From NCBI GenBank assembly GCA_963975425.1, contig CAXBGS010000002.1, forward strand, positions 310,001 to 374,000: a stretch of 64,000 nucleotides of DNA, written 5' to 3'. Below are positions 9,317 to 17,620 of the stretch, in pieces. The stretch is from CAXBGS01 sp963975425 (GTDB lineage: Bacteria; Planctomycetota; Planctomycetia; Pirellulales; Pirellulaceae). Under the pieces are notes generated by a model, which was not told the DNA's origin, made no database searches, and saw only the letters and a program-made list of their open reading frames with translations. A program made the translations under genes and the position numbers. Position 1 is the stretch's first letter. Each line of letters starts with the position of its first letter.

Positions 9317-10425
9317 GACGGTGTGTTAGCCTCAATTTGCACGAAACGACCGTAGTTGTAATAGGCGGCGCAAGCCCCTTCGCCAGAAACCATTGTGGCA
9401 CCCAAAGGATTGCGAGGCGTGCATTCTTTGCCAAACGCGGCACATTCGTTGGGCTTGATCGCTCCCTTTAGCACATCGCCGGCGCGACAAAGTGATGATT
9501 CCTGTGTCGCTATGTCGGATACGGTGAATTTCAATTCTGCATCAAAATCGCGGTACGCGTCGCGCAATCGCCAACCGCTATACGGGATGACGCCGATACC
9601 ACGCCAACCTCGATCAGTGACTTCATAGACTTCATCGATCACATTCATGGCCCAAACATTGCCCTGCGGAAGCACGACTCGCGGATACGCATTCTCCACC
9701 CTGGCTTCGTTGTTTTCCAACTGGATTACCGCACGGCGGATGCCTTCCAACAGATCCAGCGGTTCAAAACCCGTGACAACAATGGGAATATGATAGCGCT
9801 CGCAAAGCGAGGGATAAACTTTGTATCCCGTCACGCAGCACACGTGACCGGCTGCCAAGAAACCATCGACGCGATTGCCCGGCGAATTCATAATCGCCTC
9901 GATTGCCGGTGGAACTAAAACATGCGAAACGAGTGCCGAAAAGTTGGTGACGCCTTGTTCCTTGGCAAGTTTGACGGACATCGCGTTGGCGGGCGCCGTT
10001 GTCTCAAACCCGATCGCAAGAAAAACGACTTCCTTGTCCGGGTTCGCACGAGCGATATTGACTGCGTCCAGAGGCGAGTACACCACACGCACGTCGCCGC
10101 CGGTTCCTTTGACTTGTAACAGATTCTCATTCGATCCCGGAACTCTTAGCATATCGCCAAAGGAACAGAAAATAACGTCGGGCCGCCTCGCGATCGCTAG
10201 CGCTTTATCGATGACTTCCAGCGGTGTGACACATACCGGACAACCCGGCCCGTGGATCATCTCAATCTCATCCGGCAATATCTGGTCAATACCGTTGCGG
10301 ATGATCGAATGTGTTTGGCCGCCGCAGACTTCCATGATCGCCCACGGCCGGGTCACAATTCTTGCAATCTCGTCGGCCATTCGCTTCGCTTTTTCACCGT
10401 CACGGTATTCCGTCAAGTATTTCAT
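9313..10425 (-). CDS. hypD: HypD, hydrogenase Fe(CN)2CO assembly scaffold
   Basis: 370 residues. It contains the two conserved HypD cysteine blocks, MEVCGGQTHS (C34) and HGPGCPVCVTP (C62, C65). The C-terminal cysteines (LCRAG, NECAAFGKEC and GEGACAAYYNYG) hold the structural [4Fe-4S] cluster. With HypC it carries the iron while HypE and HypF supply cyanide. Its stop overlaps the hypE start by four bases and hypC lies 11 bases upstream, so hypC-hypD-hypE are translated as a block. Confidence 0.97.
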   Translation of the reverse strand: MKYLTEYRDGEKAKRMADEIARIVTRPWAIMEVCGGQTHSIIRNGIDQILPDEIEMIHGPGCPVCVTPLEVIDKALAIARRPDVIFCSFGDMLRVPGSNENLLQVKGTGGDVRVVYSPLDAVNIARANPDKEVVFLAIGFETTAPANAMSVKLAKEQGVTNFSALVSHVLVPPAIEAIMNSPGNRVDGFLAAGHVCCVTGYKVYPSLCERYHIPIVVTGFEPLDLLEGIRRAVIQLENNEARVENAYPRVVLPQGNVWAMNVIDEVYEVTDRGWRGIGVIPYSGWRLRDAYRDFDAELKFTVSDIATQESSLCRAGDVLKGAIKPNECAAFGKECTPRNPLGATMVSGEGACAAYYNYGRFVQIEANTPS

Positions 10426-10436
10426 CGGACTCTGTC

Positions 10437-10736
10437 CTAACGTGGCCGTGTCGATGGCATGTTCGACGTATCTTCGAATTCCGTTTCGCGAAGCTCTTCG
10501 AGTTCATCCTGCAATAGGCCGAGCTCCTCGAACGTTCGAAGTGTCCGCTGGGCCGATTCCTCGTCGATCTGGCTGATTGCAAACCCGACATGCACAATCG
10601 TGTAGTCGCCGATCTGGATGTCAGGCAAATAGGCCAAGCATACAGTTTTGACAACGCCGCCGAAATTGACTTTGCCCATCCGAGTCCCATTGTCGTGGAA
10701 GATTTGCTGGACTTGTCCGGGAACCGCTAGGCACAT
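10437..10736 (-). CDS. hypC: HypC, hydrogenase maturation chaperone
   Basis: 99 residues starting MCLAVPGQVQQI. The start is fixed by the invariant MC, since C2 binds the iron and the large subunit after Met removal, and by an AAGGA upstream. The middle VKTVCLAYLPDIQIGDYTIV and VHVGFAISQID follow the family. The tail from about residue 75 is unusually Glu-rich (LQDELEELRETEFEDTS), longer than in many HypC proteins. It delivers the Fe(CN)2CO unit from HypD to the large subunit encoded at 15.9 kb. Confidence 0.96.
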   Translation of the reverse strand: MCLAVPGQVQQIFHDNGTRMGKVNFGGVVKTVCLAYLPDIQIGDYTIVHVGFAISQIDEESAQRTLRTFEELGLLQDELEELRETEFEDTSNMPSTRPR

Positions 10737-10752
10737 CGTGAATCCTTTTTTC

Positions 10753-11994
10753 TTACTTGGCGTGTTCGGCTTGCTTGGCGTGCTCGAGAATCGCTCGACA
10801 ATCCCAAAGCATGACCCGGTTGTTGCCCGAGTCGGCCACCGCAAGGATTCCGCGATGAAAGCTGATGCCGTACGGCCAACAAAGCGTTTCTTTGTTGACC
10901 GATTCCCAGCGGTTGTCACCGTTGCCGGAAAAGTCCGCTTGCCCGATCACATCGAACGCCTTGGGATATCGCGTGTCGCTCAGCGGCAGTTTCCAAAACA
11001 GCACACGATTGTTCGCGGTATCTGCGACGGCCAGGACGTTTTCACAGCAGTCGATCGCGTAGGGAAAACGCAAACGGCGCGGCCCCTGAATATCGTACGG
11101 TAATTCGTAGGCGACGTCGAAGTCCCGCTGGCCGATCACCCGATCCGCGGCGATATCAGTACTTGGATGCGAGTTCCAACAAAGTACGCGGTGATTGCCT
11201 GCGTCGGCGACGAAAAGTGATCCGCGATAGCCGGCAAAGTCATGCGGCCACCGAAACGAATTTGCCGCGACCGGCCCGCCGCGGTTTTCATCGCTTCTGT
11301 CGGCATCGGATTGACCAAACATCATGTCCGCAGGCTTGTCAGACTCTGGAATCGAATTCCAGACTAGCACGCGTCGGTTGCCGGTATCGGATGCGTACAG
11401 CTTTCCGTCAATCCAAGCGATCCCATAGGGCCAATACAAACCGGCAAGTGACGGCCGATTGCCGCGATTCGGTTGAACATCGGACAGGTTCGGCTGTCCG
11501 ATGGCATAATCTGGCGGCGTGTCGGATTGCGCCGGAATTTTATTCCACACCAACAACCGGTGATGCCATGCGTCGGCGACGATCAGTTTGCCATCAGCGA
11601 CAATCACTCCGGTTGGCAAATGCAAGCCGTTTTCGGGCCCACGGCCGTGCGCCGCCGGGCCTTCGGTCTTGCTGTTCGGCTGTCCGAGGACCACGTCCGC
11701 CGCGGCTTGATCGGATGAAGGAATTTGATTCCAAATCAGAACGCGATGGTTTCCCGAATCACAAACAATCAATCGCTGATCGTCCAACCAGACGCCGCGC
11801 GGCGCGTACATCGTATCGGCATCCGGACGCGCGGTCGGCAGGGCAAGTCCGAACGGGCACGTCGCGCCCAGCCACAACATCGGCCTGCCCAATGCAGGTG
11901 ACTCGAGCGATCGCGCCCGATGACTCGTTGGTGCACCGCGTTTGGAGATGCTGACCGTGCGAATGCCGGGAATCGGCTTTGCCAAAAATGCCAT
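10753..11994 (-). CDS. NHL-repeat beta-propeller protein in the hydrogenase operon
   Basis: 413 residues from ATG 11994, which has GGTGAG seven bases upstream; longer frames run into the preceding gene. At least six repeats of the type VADxxNHRVLxWN are visible (for example VCDSGNHRVLIWN, ASDTGNRRVLVWN, VADAGNHRVLCWN, VADTANNRVLFWK). This marks an NHL beta-propeller, with VIGQ- or VLGQ-type links between blades. No signal peptide is evident, so it is probably cytoplasmic like the hydrogenase. Propellers of this type usually bind proteins or ligands; a scaffold role for the hydrogenase is inference. The C-terminus ends with a small duplication, EHAKQAEHAK. Confidence 0.88.
   Translation of the reverse strand: MAFLAKPIPGIRTVSISKRGAPTSHRARSLESPALGRPMLWLGATCPFGLALPTARPDADTMYAPRGVWLDDQRLIVCDSGNHRVLIWNQIPSSDQAAADVVLGQPNSKTEGPAAHGRGPENGLHLPTGVIVADGKLIVADAWHHRLLVWNKIPAQSDTPPDYAIGQPNLSDVQPNRGNRPSLAGLYWPYGIAWIDGKLYASDTGNRRVLVWNSIPESDKPADMMFGQSDADRSDENRGGPVAANSFRWPHDFAGYRGSLFVADAGNHRVLCWNSHPSTDIAADRVIGQRDFDVAYELPYDIQGPRRLRFPYAIDCCENVLAVADTANNRVLFWKLPLSDTRYPKAFDVIGQADFSGNGDNRWESVNKETLCWPYGISFHRGILAVADSGNNRVMLWDCRAILEHAKQAEHAK
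10756..10786. repeat. short tandem duplication at the 3' end of the NHL gene
   Basis: CTTGGCGTGTTCG (10756-10768) and CTTGGCGTGCTCG (10774-10786) recur with an 18-base period and encode the duplicated EHAK at the protein's end. Confidence 0.7.
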
Positions 11995-12013
11995 TTCATT
12001 CTCACCGGTAGAT

Positions 12014-12907
12014 CTACAGTGGACGCACCCAAATCCGTTCGTCACGGATGCGCATCGGGAACGGCTCCAATTGGCACTGCGGTGCCGAAAAACATTCACC
12101 TGATTCGCTGTCGAACTGAAAACCGTGCCAAGGACAGGTGATCGTTCCGTTTTCGTGGTCAAGGATTCCAGCATCCAGCGGCAACCCTTGGTGTGCGCAT
12201 GCGTTGCGGTACGCTCGCATCCCTTTGGCGGACTTGATCAGCAAAACATGAACATCACCGGCGTCAAACGCGAACGGTCTCTCTGATTCAACCTCGGAAA
12301 TCCACGGCCCCTGAACCCAACCGTGTTCTTCGTCCTGGGGTGGATCGGGCGATAGCTGCACCAGTTTGACGGGCTCTGGATCGGGATCGTCGGCAACGAC
12401 TTTCACGGCCTCGATCTCAGGAACATGTTCGGCCAAGGATTCTTCGACCGTATTACGAAGCGTTACCGACGACATCGAGCACCCGTTACAGTTTCCCGAT
12501 AGACGAATGTAGGCGGTCTTGCCCTCGACATCGACCAACGAAACATCTCCACCGTGTGACTGCATGTAAGGCCGCACCATCTCGATCACGCGTCCGACTT
12601 GTGTCTTTAAATCAGCTCGAACAAGGCCGTGCATCGCAAACAATGCATAAACGGTTGGGTCATCGACCAATTCAAAAAGCAGTTCCTTTCCCCGCGGATC
12701 GTTTTTCATTTTCTTGACGATGCGCGTCAGCCCGACCTTGTGGAACTCTTCAATCGTGGATTTCAGCGTCATGGCTTTGCCACGATTACTGGTGTCCATC
12801 GATTGAACCTCCGCGATCGCCTGATCAACGCGTTGGGCGAGTTGATCCAGATCATCAACGGTCGTCATCGGCAGACTGGTTTTTGGTTCCGAAAGATCGG
12901 CGGACAT
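12014..12907 (-). CDS. NifU C-terminal / Rieske fusion protein (HhyE-like)
   Basis: 297 residues from ATG 12907. Residues about 100-175 are a NifU-type scaffold domain with GNC140NGC143SMSS, the CxxC that binds a [4Fe-4S] cluster. Residues about 215-297 are a Rieske [2Fe-2S] domain with C237AH239 and C258PWH261. An Asp/Glu/Pro linker joins them. It starts 13 bases after the upstream 121-aa gene. Putative iron-sulfur proteins in mycobacterial hydrogenase loci (HucE, HhyE) are reported to be needed for H2 oxidation. By analogy this one may take electrons from the hydrogenase toward quinone, or help load clusters. No signal peptide or Tat motif is present. Confidence 0.9.
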   Translation of the reverse strand: MSADLSEPKTSLPMTTVDDLDQLAQRVDQAIAEVQSMDTSNRGKAMTLKSTIEEFHKVGLTRIVKKMKNDPRGKELLFELVDDPTVYALFAMHGLVRADLKTQVGRVIEMVRPYMQSHGGDVSLVDVEGKTAYIRLSGNCNGCSMSSVTLRNTVEESLAEHVPEIEAVKVVADDPDPEPVKLVQLSPDPPQDEEHGWVQGPWISEVESERPFAFDAGDVHVLLIKSAKGMRAYRNACAHQGLPLDAGILDHENGTITCPWHGFQFDSESGECFSAPQCQLEPFPMRIRDERIWVRPL

Positions 12908-12920
12908 GGCTTGCTCCCGG

Positions 12921-13286
12921 CTAAACAGACTGATAGCCTGAATGTTGTTCCAAAGTTTCGATCGTTTTCTGCAGCAGTAGATCGGCGAACAAAGTTTTGG
13001 CCATGATGACCAGTGTCTCCTCAACGCTGCCCGATTCGATCGACTCGACGCGGCGCCCGGCTAAGGATTGCAGTATGAAGCATGCGCCGTCGACATTGTT
13101 CAATAAAAAGTCTTCAAAAACGGCATCTGTAAAGCAGTCCAGTCCTGTCTCATCAGCGACTGGGGATCGCTGCAGTATCTCCAGCGCGCCGTCAGCGCCG
13201 CGAAAACGCTCTTCGAGCCGAGCGACGTAACGCTCTGTCGCGGTCTGCAAAAAGAACCCGAACTGTTGCCGCTGATACATATCCAT
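12921..13286 (-). CDS. 121-aa unknown protein of the hydrogenase operon
   Basis: Starts at ATG 13286 (MDMYQRQQFGFF) and ends 13 bases before the NifU-Rieske gene. It is predicted mostly helical, acidic and soluble, with two separated cysteines (one in GLDCFTDAVFEDFLL, one in DGACFILQSLAG). I do not recognise a family. Its tight position between the TPR gene and the NifU-Rieske gene argues for a role in assembly or electron transfer of the group 1h hydrogenase; this is inference from context only. Confidence 0.8.
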   Translation of the reverse strand: MDMYQRQQFGFFLQTATERYVARLEERFRGADGALEILQRSPVADETGLDCFTDAVFEDFLLNNVDGACFILQSLAGRRVESIESGSVEETLVIMAKTLFADLLLQKTIETLEQHSGYQSV

Positions 13287-13323
13287 GTCTTATGTCCGAT
13301 CGTTTTCGCTTTGCTTGCTGTTG

Positions 13324-14598
13324 TCAAACATGAAGTACCCAGTCCGAACGTTCACCAATTTTCTGGTTAATCTGTTCGACCAATTCGCGAGCCGCGTCGG
13401 CTTGCGGATGCTGCTCGTACCACTGGAACAACTTGTAAGACTCTGCCAACTTTTCCAGTGCGGGTTTGAAGATACCCAAATGAGCCAATGCGTTGGCTTG
13501 GTTCAGCAGGACCATCGCGTAGGCGACAGGATCTTGCTCGCGGGAGCGGACTTGCAACACTTCGTCGTAGGTCTTCACCGCTTGGATCAGATTCTCTTCG
13601 GGGTGCGACGATGGAGCGTACTGCAGCGCGTTGGCAAGATTCATGCTGACGCTGGCCCACATCACAGGATGTTTGTCTGGCCGATAAACCTTTAACGCAT
13701 GACGGAATGATTGGACCGCGATTCCGTTTCGCAATTGATCGCTGGCTCCGTTCGATGGCATGGAAAGGTAAGCCAACCCCAGGTTGTTTTGAATCTGCGC
13801 GAATAGTTCGGGGTGTCCTTCTTCGGTGACACCGGATTGCAATGCTGCTTGGTACGAATTCACGGCTTGCAATAACCGACCTCGCCGTCCATCCGCGGTA
13901 TTCTGCAGCAACATTGCGAGCTTGATGTGCAGTTCAGAAAACAACAGTGGCAGTTTGCATTTGTCGGCAAGTCGAATCGCTTCCTCGTAATCCTTGATGA
14001 CGATGTCCGAGGGCACCCCTGGCAATGCAGCCGCGATGTCGGCAAGTTGCGAAAGAAGAGTGGCAGCGAGAATAGGCGAGGAATCTTTCGCTGCGGAAAA
14101 AGCGTCCCTAAGCAACCGTTGTGCGTTTTTCGTCGCATCGCGTTCCAACTCAGCTGCCGCGGATGTCGCAAGCGCGAGTCCTGCAATTTCACCGTCGATC
14201 GAAAAATCGATCGGCACCGAGTCGACCACGCCGGTTACATAGGCGGCGACGTCAAGCAGTTCGCGCAACTCTCCATTGAGTGACTGACAGAGTTCTCGGT
14301 AGGATCGCAGTGAAGGTTTTAGGACAAACAAGTTAAACGATGAAATGAGTGACGACACTTCGCTTGCGTCTGTCCGTGCTTGAAGCCTTCGGATCGCAGA
14401 CGCCGAATCTCCCCTAGCCGCATCGCGGAAAAATTCCCATTCCGGCGGAAGCTCTGTATCCAAATCGCCAACCATCAACGCCGCGAGCGCTTCCGCATGG
14501 TCACTCGCAACCGTTGGCAACAACAGATTGGCTGCCGGAAAGGGAAAAATCCCCACCGGCTGTGGCCGCAGGCTGATGATGCGATCGATGGATTTCAA
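13324..14598 (-). CDS. TPR-type helical repeat protein of the hydrogenase operon
   Basis: 424 residues. The first 150 residues have no recognised fold. From about residue 190 helical pairs of TPR type follow: an IQNNLGLAYLSM unit, a VSMNLANALQYAP unit and a VLLNQANALAHLG unit, spaced 45-50 residues apart. Such repeats mediate protein-protein contacts. The frame begins with TTG at 14598, immediately after the TAA of the preceding gene (TAATTG), which suggests translational coupling; the next ATG would remove about 40 residues. TPR-like proteins near group 1h hydrogenases fit an assembly or scaffold role, which remains unproven. Confidence 0.82.
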   Translation of the reverse strand: MKSIDRIISLRPQPVGIFPFPAANLLLPTVASDHAEALAALMVGDLDTELPPEWEFFRDAARGDSASAIRRLQARTDASEVSSLISSFNLFVLKPSLRSYRELCQSLNGELRELLDVAAYVTGVVDSVPIDFSIDGEIAGLALATSAAAELERDATKNAQRLLRDAFSAAKDSSPILAATLLSQLADIAAALPGVPSDIVIKDYEEAIRLADKCKLPLLFSELHIKLAMLLQNTADGRRGRLLQAVNSYQAALQSGVTEEGHPELFAQIQNNLGLAYLSMPSNGASDQLRNGIAVQSFRHALKVYRPDKHPVMWASVSMNLANALQYAPSSHPEENLIQAVKTYDEVLQVRSREQDPVAYAMVLLNQANALAHLGIFKPALEKLAESYKLFQWYEQHPQADAARELVEQINQKIGERSDWVLHV

Positions 14599-14865
14599 TT
14601 AAAAACCTGTGGATGGACGGAACGTTCGATTGGCGGATCGCTCGTACCATGACGCAGCGACCCGGGCATCGGATTCGGAAGAATAATCGTTGATCCTTTT
14701 CCAGTCGTTAGCCACCGGAGATTCGCCATCGCTGGGTTCCCACGCTGGGATGTCTAGATAAACGACCCAGCGGCCATGTTCTTTTACAACGTGCGTGAAT
14801 GCGTCCAGTGGTACAAAGTTTCGATTTCGCCGATCAAACGGTGACGGTTCATTGCTTTGAGTCAT
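14599..14865 (-). CDS. 88-aa unknown protein of the hydrogenase operon
   Basis: Begins at ATG 14865, overlapping the stop of the upstream gene (ATGA), and ends right against the start of the TPR gene. The sequence is polar and rich in Trp (GRWVVYLDIPAWEP, NDWKRI, ASWYERSANR). No cysteine, membrane segment or signal is present and I recognise no family. Its overlap with both neighbours makes it a real, co-translated gene even though it is small. Confidence 0.75.
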   Translation of the reverse strand: MTQSNEPSPFDRRNRNFVPLDAFTHVVKEHGRWVVYLDIPAWEPSDGESPVANDWKRINDYSSESDARVAASWYERSANRTFRPSTGF

Positions 14866-15203
14866 CGAGCGGCGTCCATGACTCGGCTATCGTGCGGCAA
14901 GTTGACTCGCAAGCCGCCAATGCGGTCGTCCCAAACCGCAGTGAAATCTCCCGACGGCATATCGAAATCAAACACTTCCGAGATCAACAGGCTTCTGTCT
15001 CCATTCGCATTACGCTGTTTCAGCATCAATCCGCCAGCGGCCGCGCCGCGGGTTGGCAGCAACACCAGCGAGTCGTCCCGCCAAAGTGCCAACAGAGTGT
15101 CATCTGGAAAAAAGTGTTGTGAGTCGGTGCAAGACAACCGCATGTAACCGTCGGCCGACAAATGCATTTGCAGGGTGGTGCGGGTCGGTTTGATCACTTT
15201 CAT
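14862..15203 (-). CDS. 113-aa conserved-looking protein next to the hydrogenase protease
   Basis: From ATG 15203 (MKVIKPTRTTLQ); the frame can be extended upstream only by entering the protease gene. The central part, ALWRDDSLVLLPTRGAAAGG followed by LMLKQRNANGDRSLLISEV, resembles short proteins I recall from other group 1h hydrogenase loci, but I can give no family number. It is soluble, with one cysteine. It overlaps the next gene by ATGA and follows the maturation protease by 31 bases. The function is unknown; a maturation or subunit-assembly role is inferred from context. Confidence 0.72.
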   Translation of the reverse strand: MKVIKPTRTTLQMHLSADGYMRLSCTDSQHFFPDDTLLALWRDDSLVLLPTRGAAAGGLMLKQRNANGDRSLLISEVFDFDMPSGDFTAVWDDRIGGLRVNLPHDSRVMDAAR

Positions 15204-15234
15204 GTTTGCACCAAGTTCGGATAGTTCGACGATT

Positions 15235-15762
15235 TTACGCCGTGCTTGCAATGGATTTGAAAAGTCGGTCAACAAGTTGATCGATCGCGCGATCGACAGC
15301 GGGAGACAGCTCTTGGCCCACGTCGAACTGAACACCCTCGATTAGATAAACCGTAATTTTCTTGGGGTAGTCGTCCTTCAGCAGCCATCGGCCAAACGCG
15401 ATGGCATGATCCCACCGAAAGGCGTGCAGATTGATTCCGTCATAAGGCGGCAGGTTCTCGACCTCCCGGCCGGGAATTTCGAAGAGCGAACCAGGCGAAC
15501 TGCACGATTGGCAGGCATCGATCAAGATCACGTGTGGTACACCTCGCATTTGAAACGCGACATCCATACCGCCGGTGCCGCCGTCGGCACAATGCACGCC
15601 CTCTGGCAAACCACGCTCCCACATGCGACGTATACACACCGGTCCGGTTGCATCGTCACCACGAAGGATATTACCGCAACCGATGATCAGCGTATCCACA
15701 CCGCTGGTTGTCGGGACGGACGGATCGAATGCTTGTCGATTCAAATCCAGGTCAGTTGTCAT
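15235..15762 (-). CDS. [NiFe] hydrogenase maturation protease (peptidase M52)
   Basis: 175 residues from ATG 15762; a TTG at 15771 would add three. The opening LIIGCGNILRGDDATGP is the GxGNxLxxDD signature of HyaD/HupD-type endopeptidases, and the DGGTGGMDV and LIDACQS blocks follow as expected. The family cuts off the C-terminal tail of the large subunit after nickel insertion, just past the last metal-binding motif. The neighbouring large subunit carries such a tail of 19 residues, so substrate and protease are encoded side by side. Confidence 0.93.
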   Translation of the reverse strand: MTTDLDLNRQAFDPSVPTTSGVDTLIIGCGNILRGDDATGPVCIRRMWERGLPEGVHCADGGTGGMDVAFQMRGVPHVILIDACQSCSSPGSLFEIPGREVENLPPYDGINLHAFRWDHAIAFGRWLLKDDYPKKITVYLIEGVQFDVGQELSPAVDRAIDQLVDRLFKSIASTA

Positions 15763-15926
15763 GTCGCACAAACTCGGTTCTCACAACTTGCATGTTCGCG
15801 GTCTGGCCCCCGTTGTTGTTCACGCTACGGTCAAATCAAGCTTGGGGATCGTTCCTCAGATTTTCTTGGCAATTCGCCCAGGACCGTGGGTTTGGCGAAT
15901 GGTCAATACGTTGGTGTCGGCTGACC

Positions 15927-17537
15927 CTAGGCGCCTTCGCCGACCCGAAATCTTGCGAGTTCTTTTCCTGATTTGGCATCGTATGTGTGAACGGTGCAGA
16001 CCAGACAGGAATCATAGGACCGAGCGACATGCCCCATCTCGACCGGATCGGATGGGTCGGCGATGGTCGCACCGATAAACGATTGCTCCATCGGTCCATG
16101 AACCTGGTTTCCGTCTTGGGGACCGATGTTCCAGGCGGTCGGCGTAACGACTTGATAGTTTTCGATTTGTCCGTTCTCGATCACAATCCAATCGGACAGT
16201 GCGCCACGAGCCGCTTCGGTCGCTCCGAATCCCTTGCCCGACAGATGCTCTTCTGGTTTGGTATAGAACTTTCCGTGCAAATCAATCTCGCTGAGCCATT
16301 TTTGCGTCAGCTTGTAGTATTTACAGGCTTCGTGCATGCGAGCCATCACGCGCACAAGGCAATTTGGTCCGTCTTGTTTGACGGCGTCCAGAAATAGAGG
16401 GTCGAAATCTTGATGCCCCAGTGCGTCCGGCCGACCTGCAATGACTTGTCGCGCCAGCGGCCCGGCTTCCAGCGGCATCGGACCTTTCCCCGGAACTTCG
16501 TAGCGTGGCGATTTGGCCCAGCTGTACTTTCCTTGCTTCTGTCCTTCCAAAGGGTCGACCGGATCGGTCACTCCGTCCCACGGGTGCAAATAGGAATCAC
16601 CTTTGAAGAATGAATGGGCAATCGACTCGCGCACGTTCAGGTGCTGGAAGTCGTGGAACTGTTCGCCATCGTAGACACCGGAACGATTGATCAACGCGTC
16701 GTTGCGACCGTCAATTGTCGGATTTTCGTACAACTCAGGTTCAAAGTATGTTCCCGTTGCGAGAAACTTACCGCACCCATGCCCGTATTGGTCCACGCCT
16801 GCCGCCTTGCAAAACCGCAAGAATAAACCGCAGTCAGAGTTTCGCTGACTGTCGTTCTCATCGGCCCACGACCAGACGTCATCCCATGACTTGTTTTCCA
16901 TCCAACGATCGATCGAGCACCCCAACCAGGTATCCTCGAGCCATTCACGTTTCCAGTAATCCAAGATGGCGATCGATCGCGTGACATCGGACAAATTAGG
17001 TGCGCACATCACACCGCCAGGAATCATAAAGCTGGAATGAGGCCACTGCCCGCCAAAGATCGCATAGACCTCGACGGGTTTTCCGGACAGCGTCACGCCC
17101 TTTTCGTAAGACGTTCCGACAAAGGGAGCGAATCGCTTGACGACTTCTTCGTATTCGGGCACGCTTGCGTAGTTTTTGTTCGTCAAGTCGATCGCAAACA
17201 ATGCGTAGAACCATCGTGGAATCGACTGCAGCGTCTCACAGGCTTGAGCAATGTTCCTGACCAGCGTCGCGTTTCGCGGTACATGCGTCTGCCAGGCCGT
17301 GTCGAGCGCGTAGCAAGCCTTGTACAAATGGCTGCCGCCGCAAATCCCGCAGATTCGCGGCGTGACGATCAGCCCGGCTTGCGGATCTTTGCCTTTCAAA
17401 ATGATCTCGAATCCGCGAAACATGCTGGCTTCCGTCCACGCATCGGTGACGACGCCGTCGGTCACTTCCAGTTTGAGGTCCAGATCGCCTTCAACGCGGC
17501 CGAGCGGACTGATTCTCATGGGAGTTGCTGTTGCCAT
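15927..17537 (-). CDS. hhyL: HhyL-like large subunit of group 1h [NiFe] hydrogenase
   Basis: 536 residues from ATG 17537 (MATATPMRISPLGRVEGDLD), where the family sequence begins; longer frames intrude on the small-subunit gene. The N-terminal nickel motif is R61-I-C63-G-I-C66-G-G-S-H70. The C-terminal one is D509-S-C511-L-V-C514-T-V-H517, followed by 19 residues (TYDAKSGKELARFRVGEGA) that the maturation protease should remove. The usual Pro after Asp in the second motif is Ser here. The subunit holds the NiFe(CN)2CO site that splits H2. It lacks an export signal and is assigned to group 1h through its small-subunit partner. Confidence 0.95.
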   Translation of the reverse strand: MATATPMRISPLGRVEGDLDLKLEVTDGVVTDAWTEASMFRGFEIILKGKDPQAGLIVTPRICGICGGSHLYKACYALDTAWQTHVPRNATLVRNIAQACETLQSIPRWFYALFAIDLTNKNYASVPEYEEVVKRFAPFVGTSYEKGVTLSGKPVEVYAIFGGQWPHSSFMIPGGVMCAPNLSDVTRSIAILDYWKREWLEDTWLGCSIDRWMENKSWDDVWSWADENDSQRNSDCGLFLRFCKAAGVDQYGHGCGKFLATGTYFEPELYENPTIDGRNDALINRSGVYDGEQFHDFQHLNVRESIAHSFFKGDSYLHPWDGVTDPVDPLEGQKQGKYSWAKSPRYEVPGKGPMPLEAGPLARQVIAGRPDALGHQDFDPLFLDAVKQDGPNCLVRVMARMHEACKYYKLTQKWLSEIDLHGKFYTKPEEHLSGKGFGATEAARGALSDWIVIENGQIENYQVVTPTAWNIGPQDGNQVHGPMEQSFIGATIADPSDPVEMGHVARSYDSCLVCTVHTYDAKSGKELARFRVGEGA

Positions 17538-17620
17538 AATCAGACTCAAAACGTGGTGGCACGCCACCCTTGGTGACGCAAGGTGATGGATTGATGATGA
17601 AACGACGAACAGGACTTTCT

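Noticed and set aside
9875..10576. 233-aa plus-strand open frame
   Set aside because: Antisense to hypD and hypC, both certain genes; composition is that of a shadow frame.
17555..17568. GGTGGC-AC-GCCACC dyad between hhyS and hhyL
   Set aside because: Short, with a two-base loop too tight for a hairpin; could be chance at this GC content.
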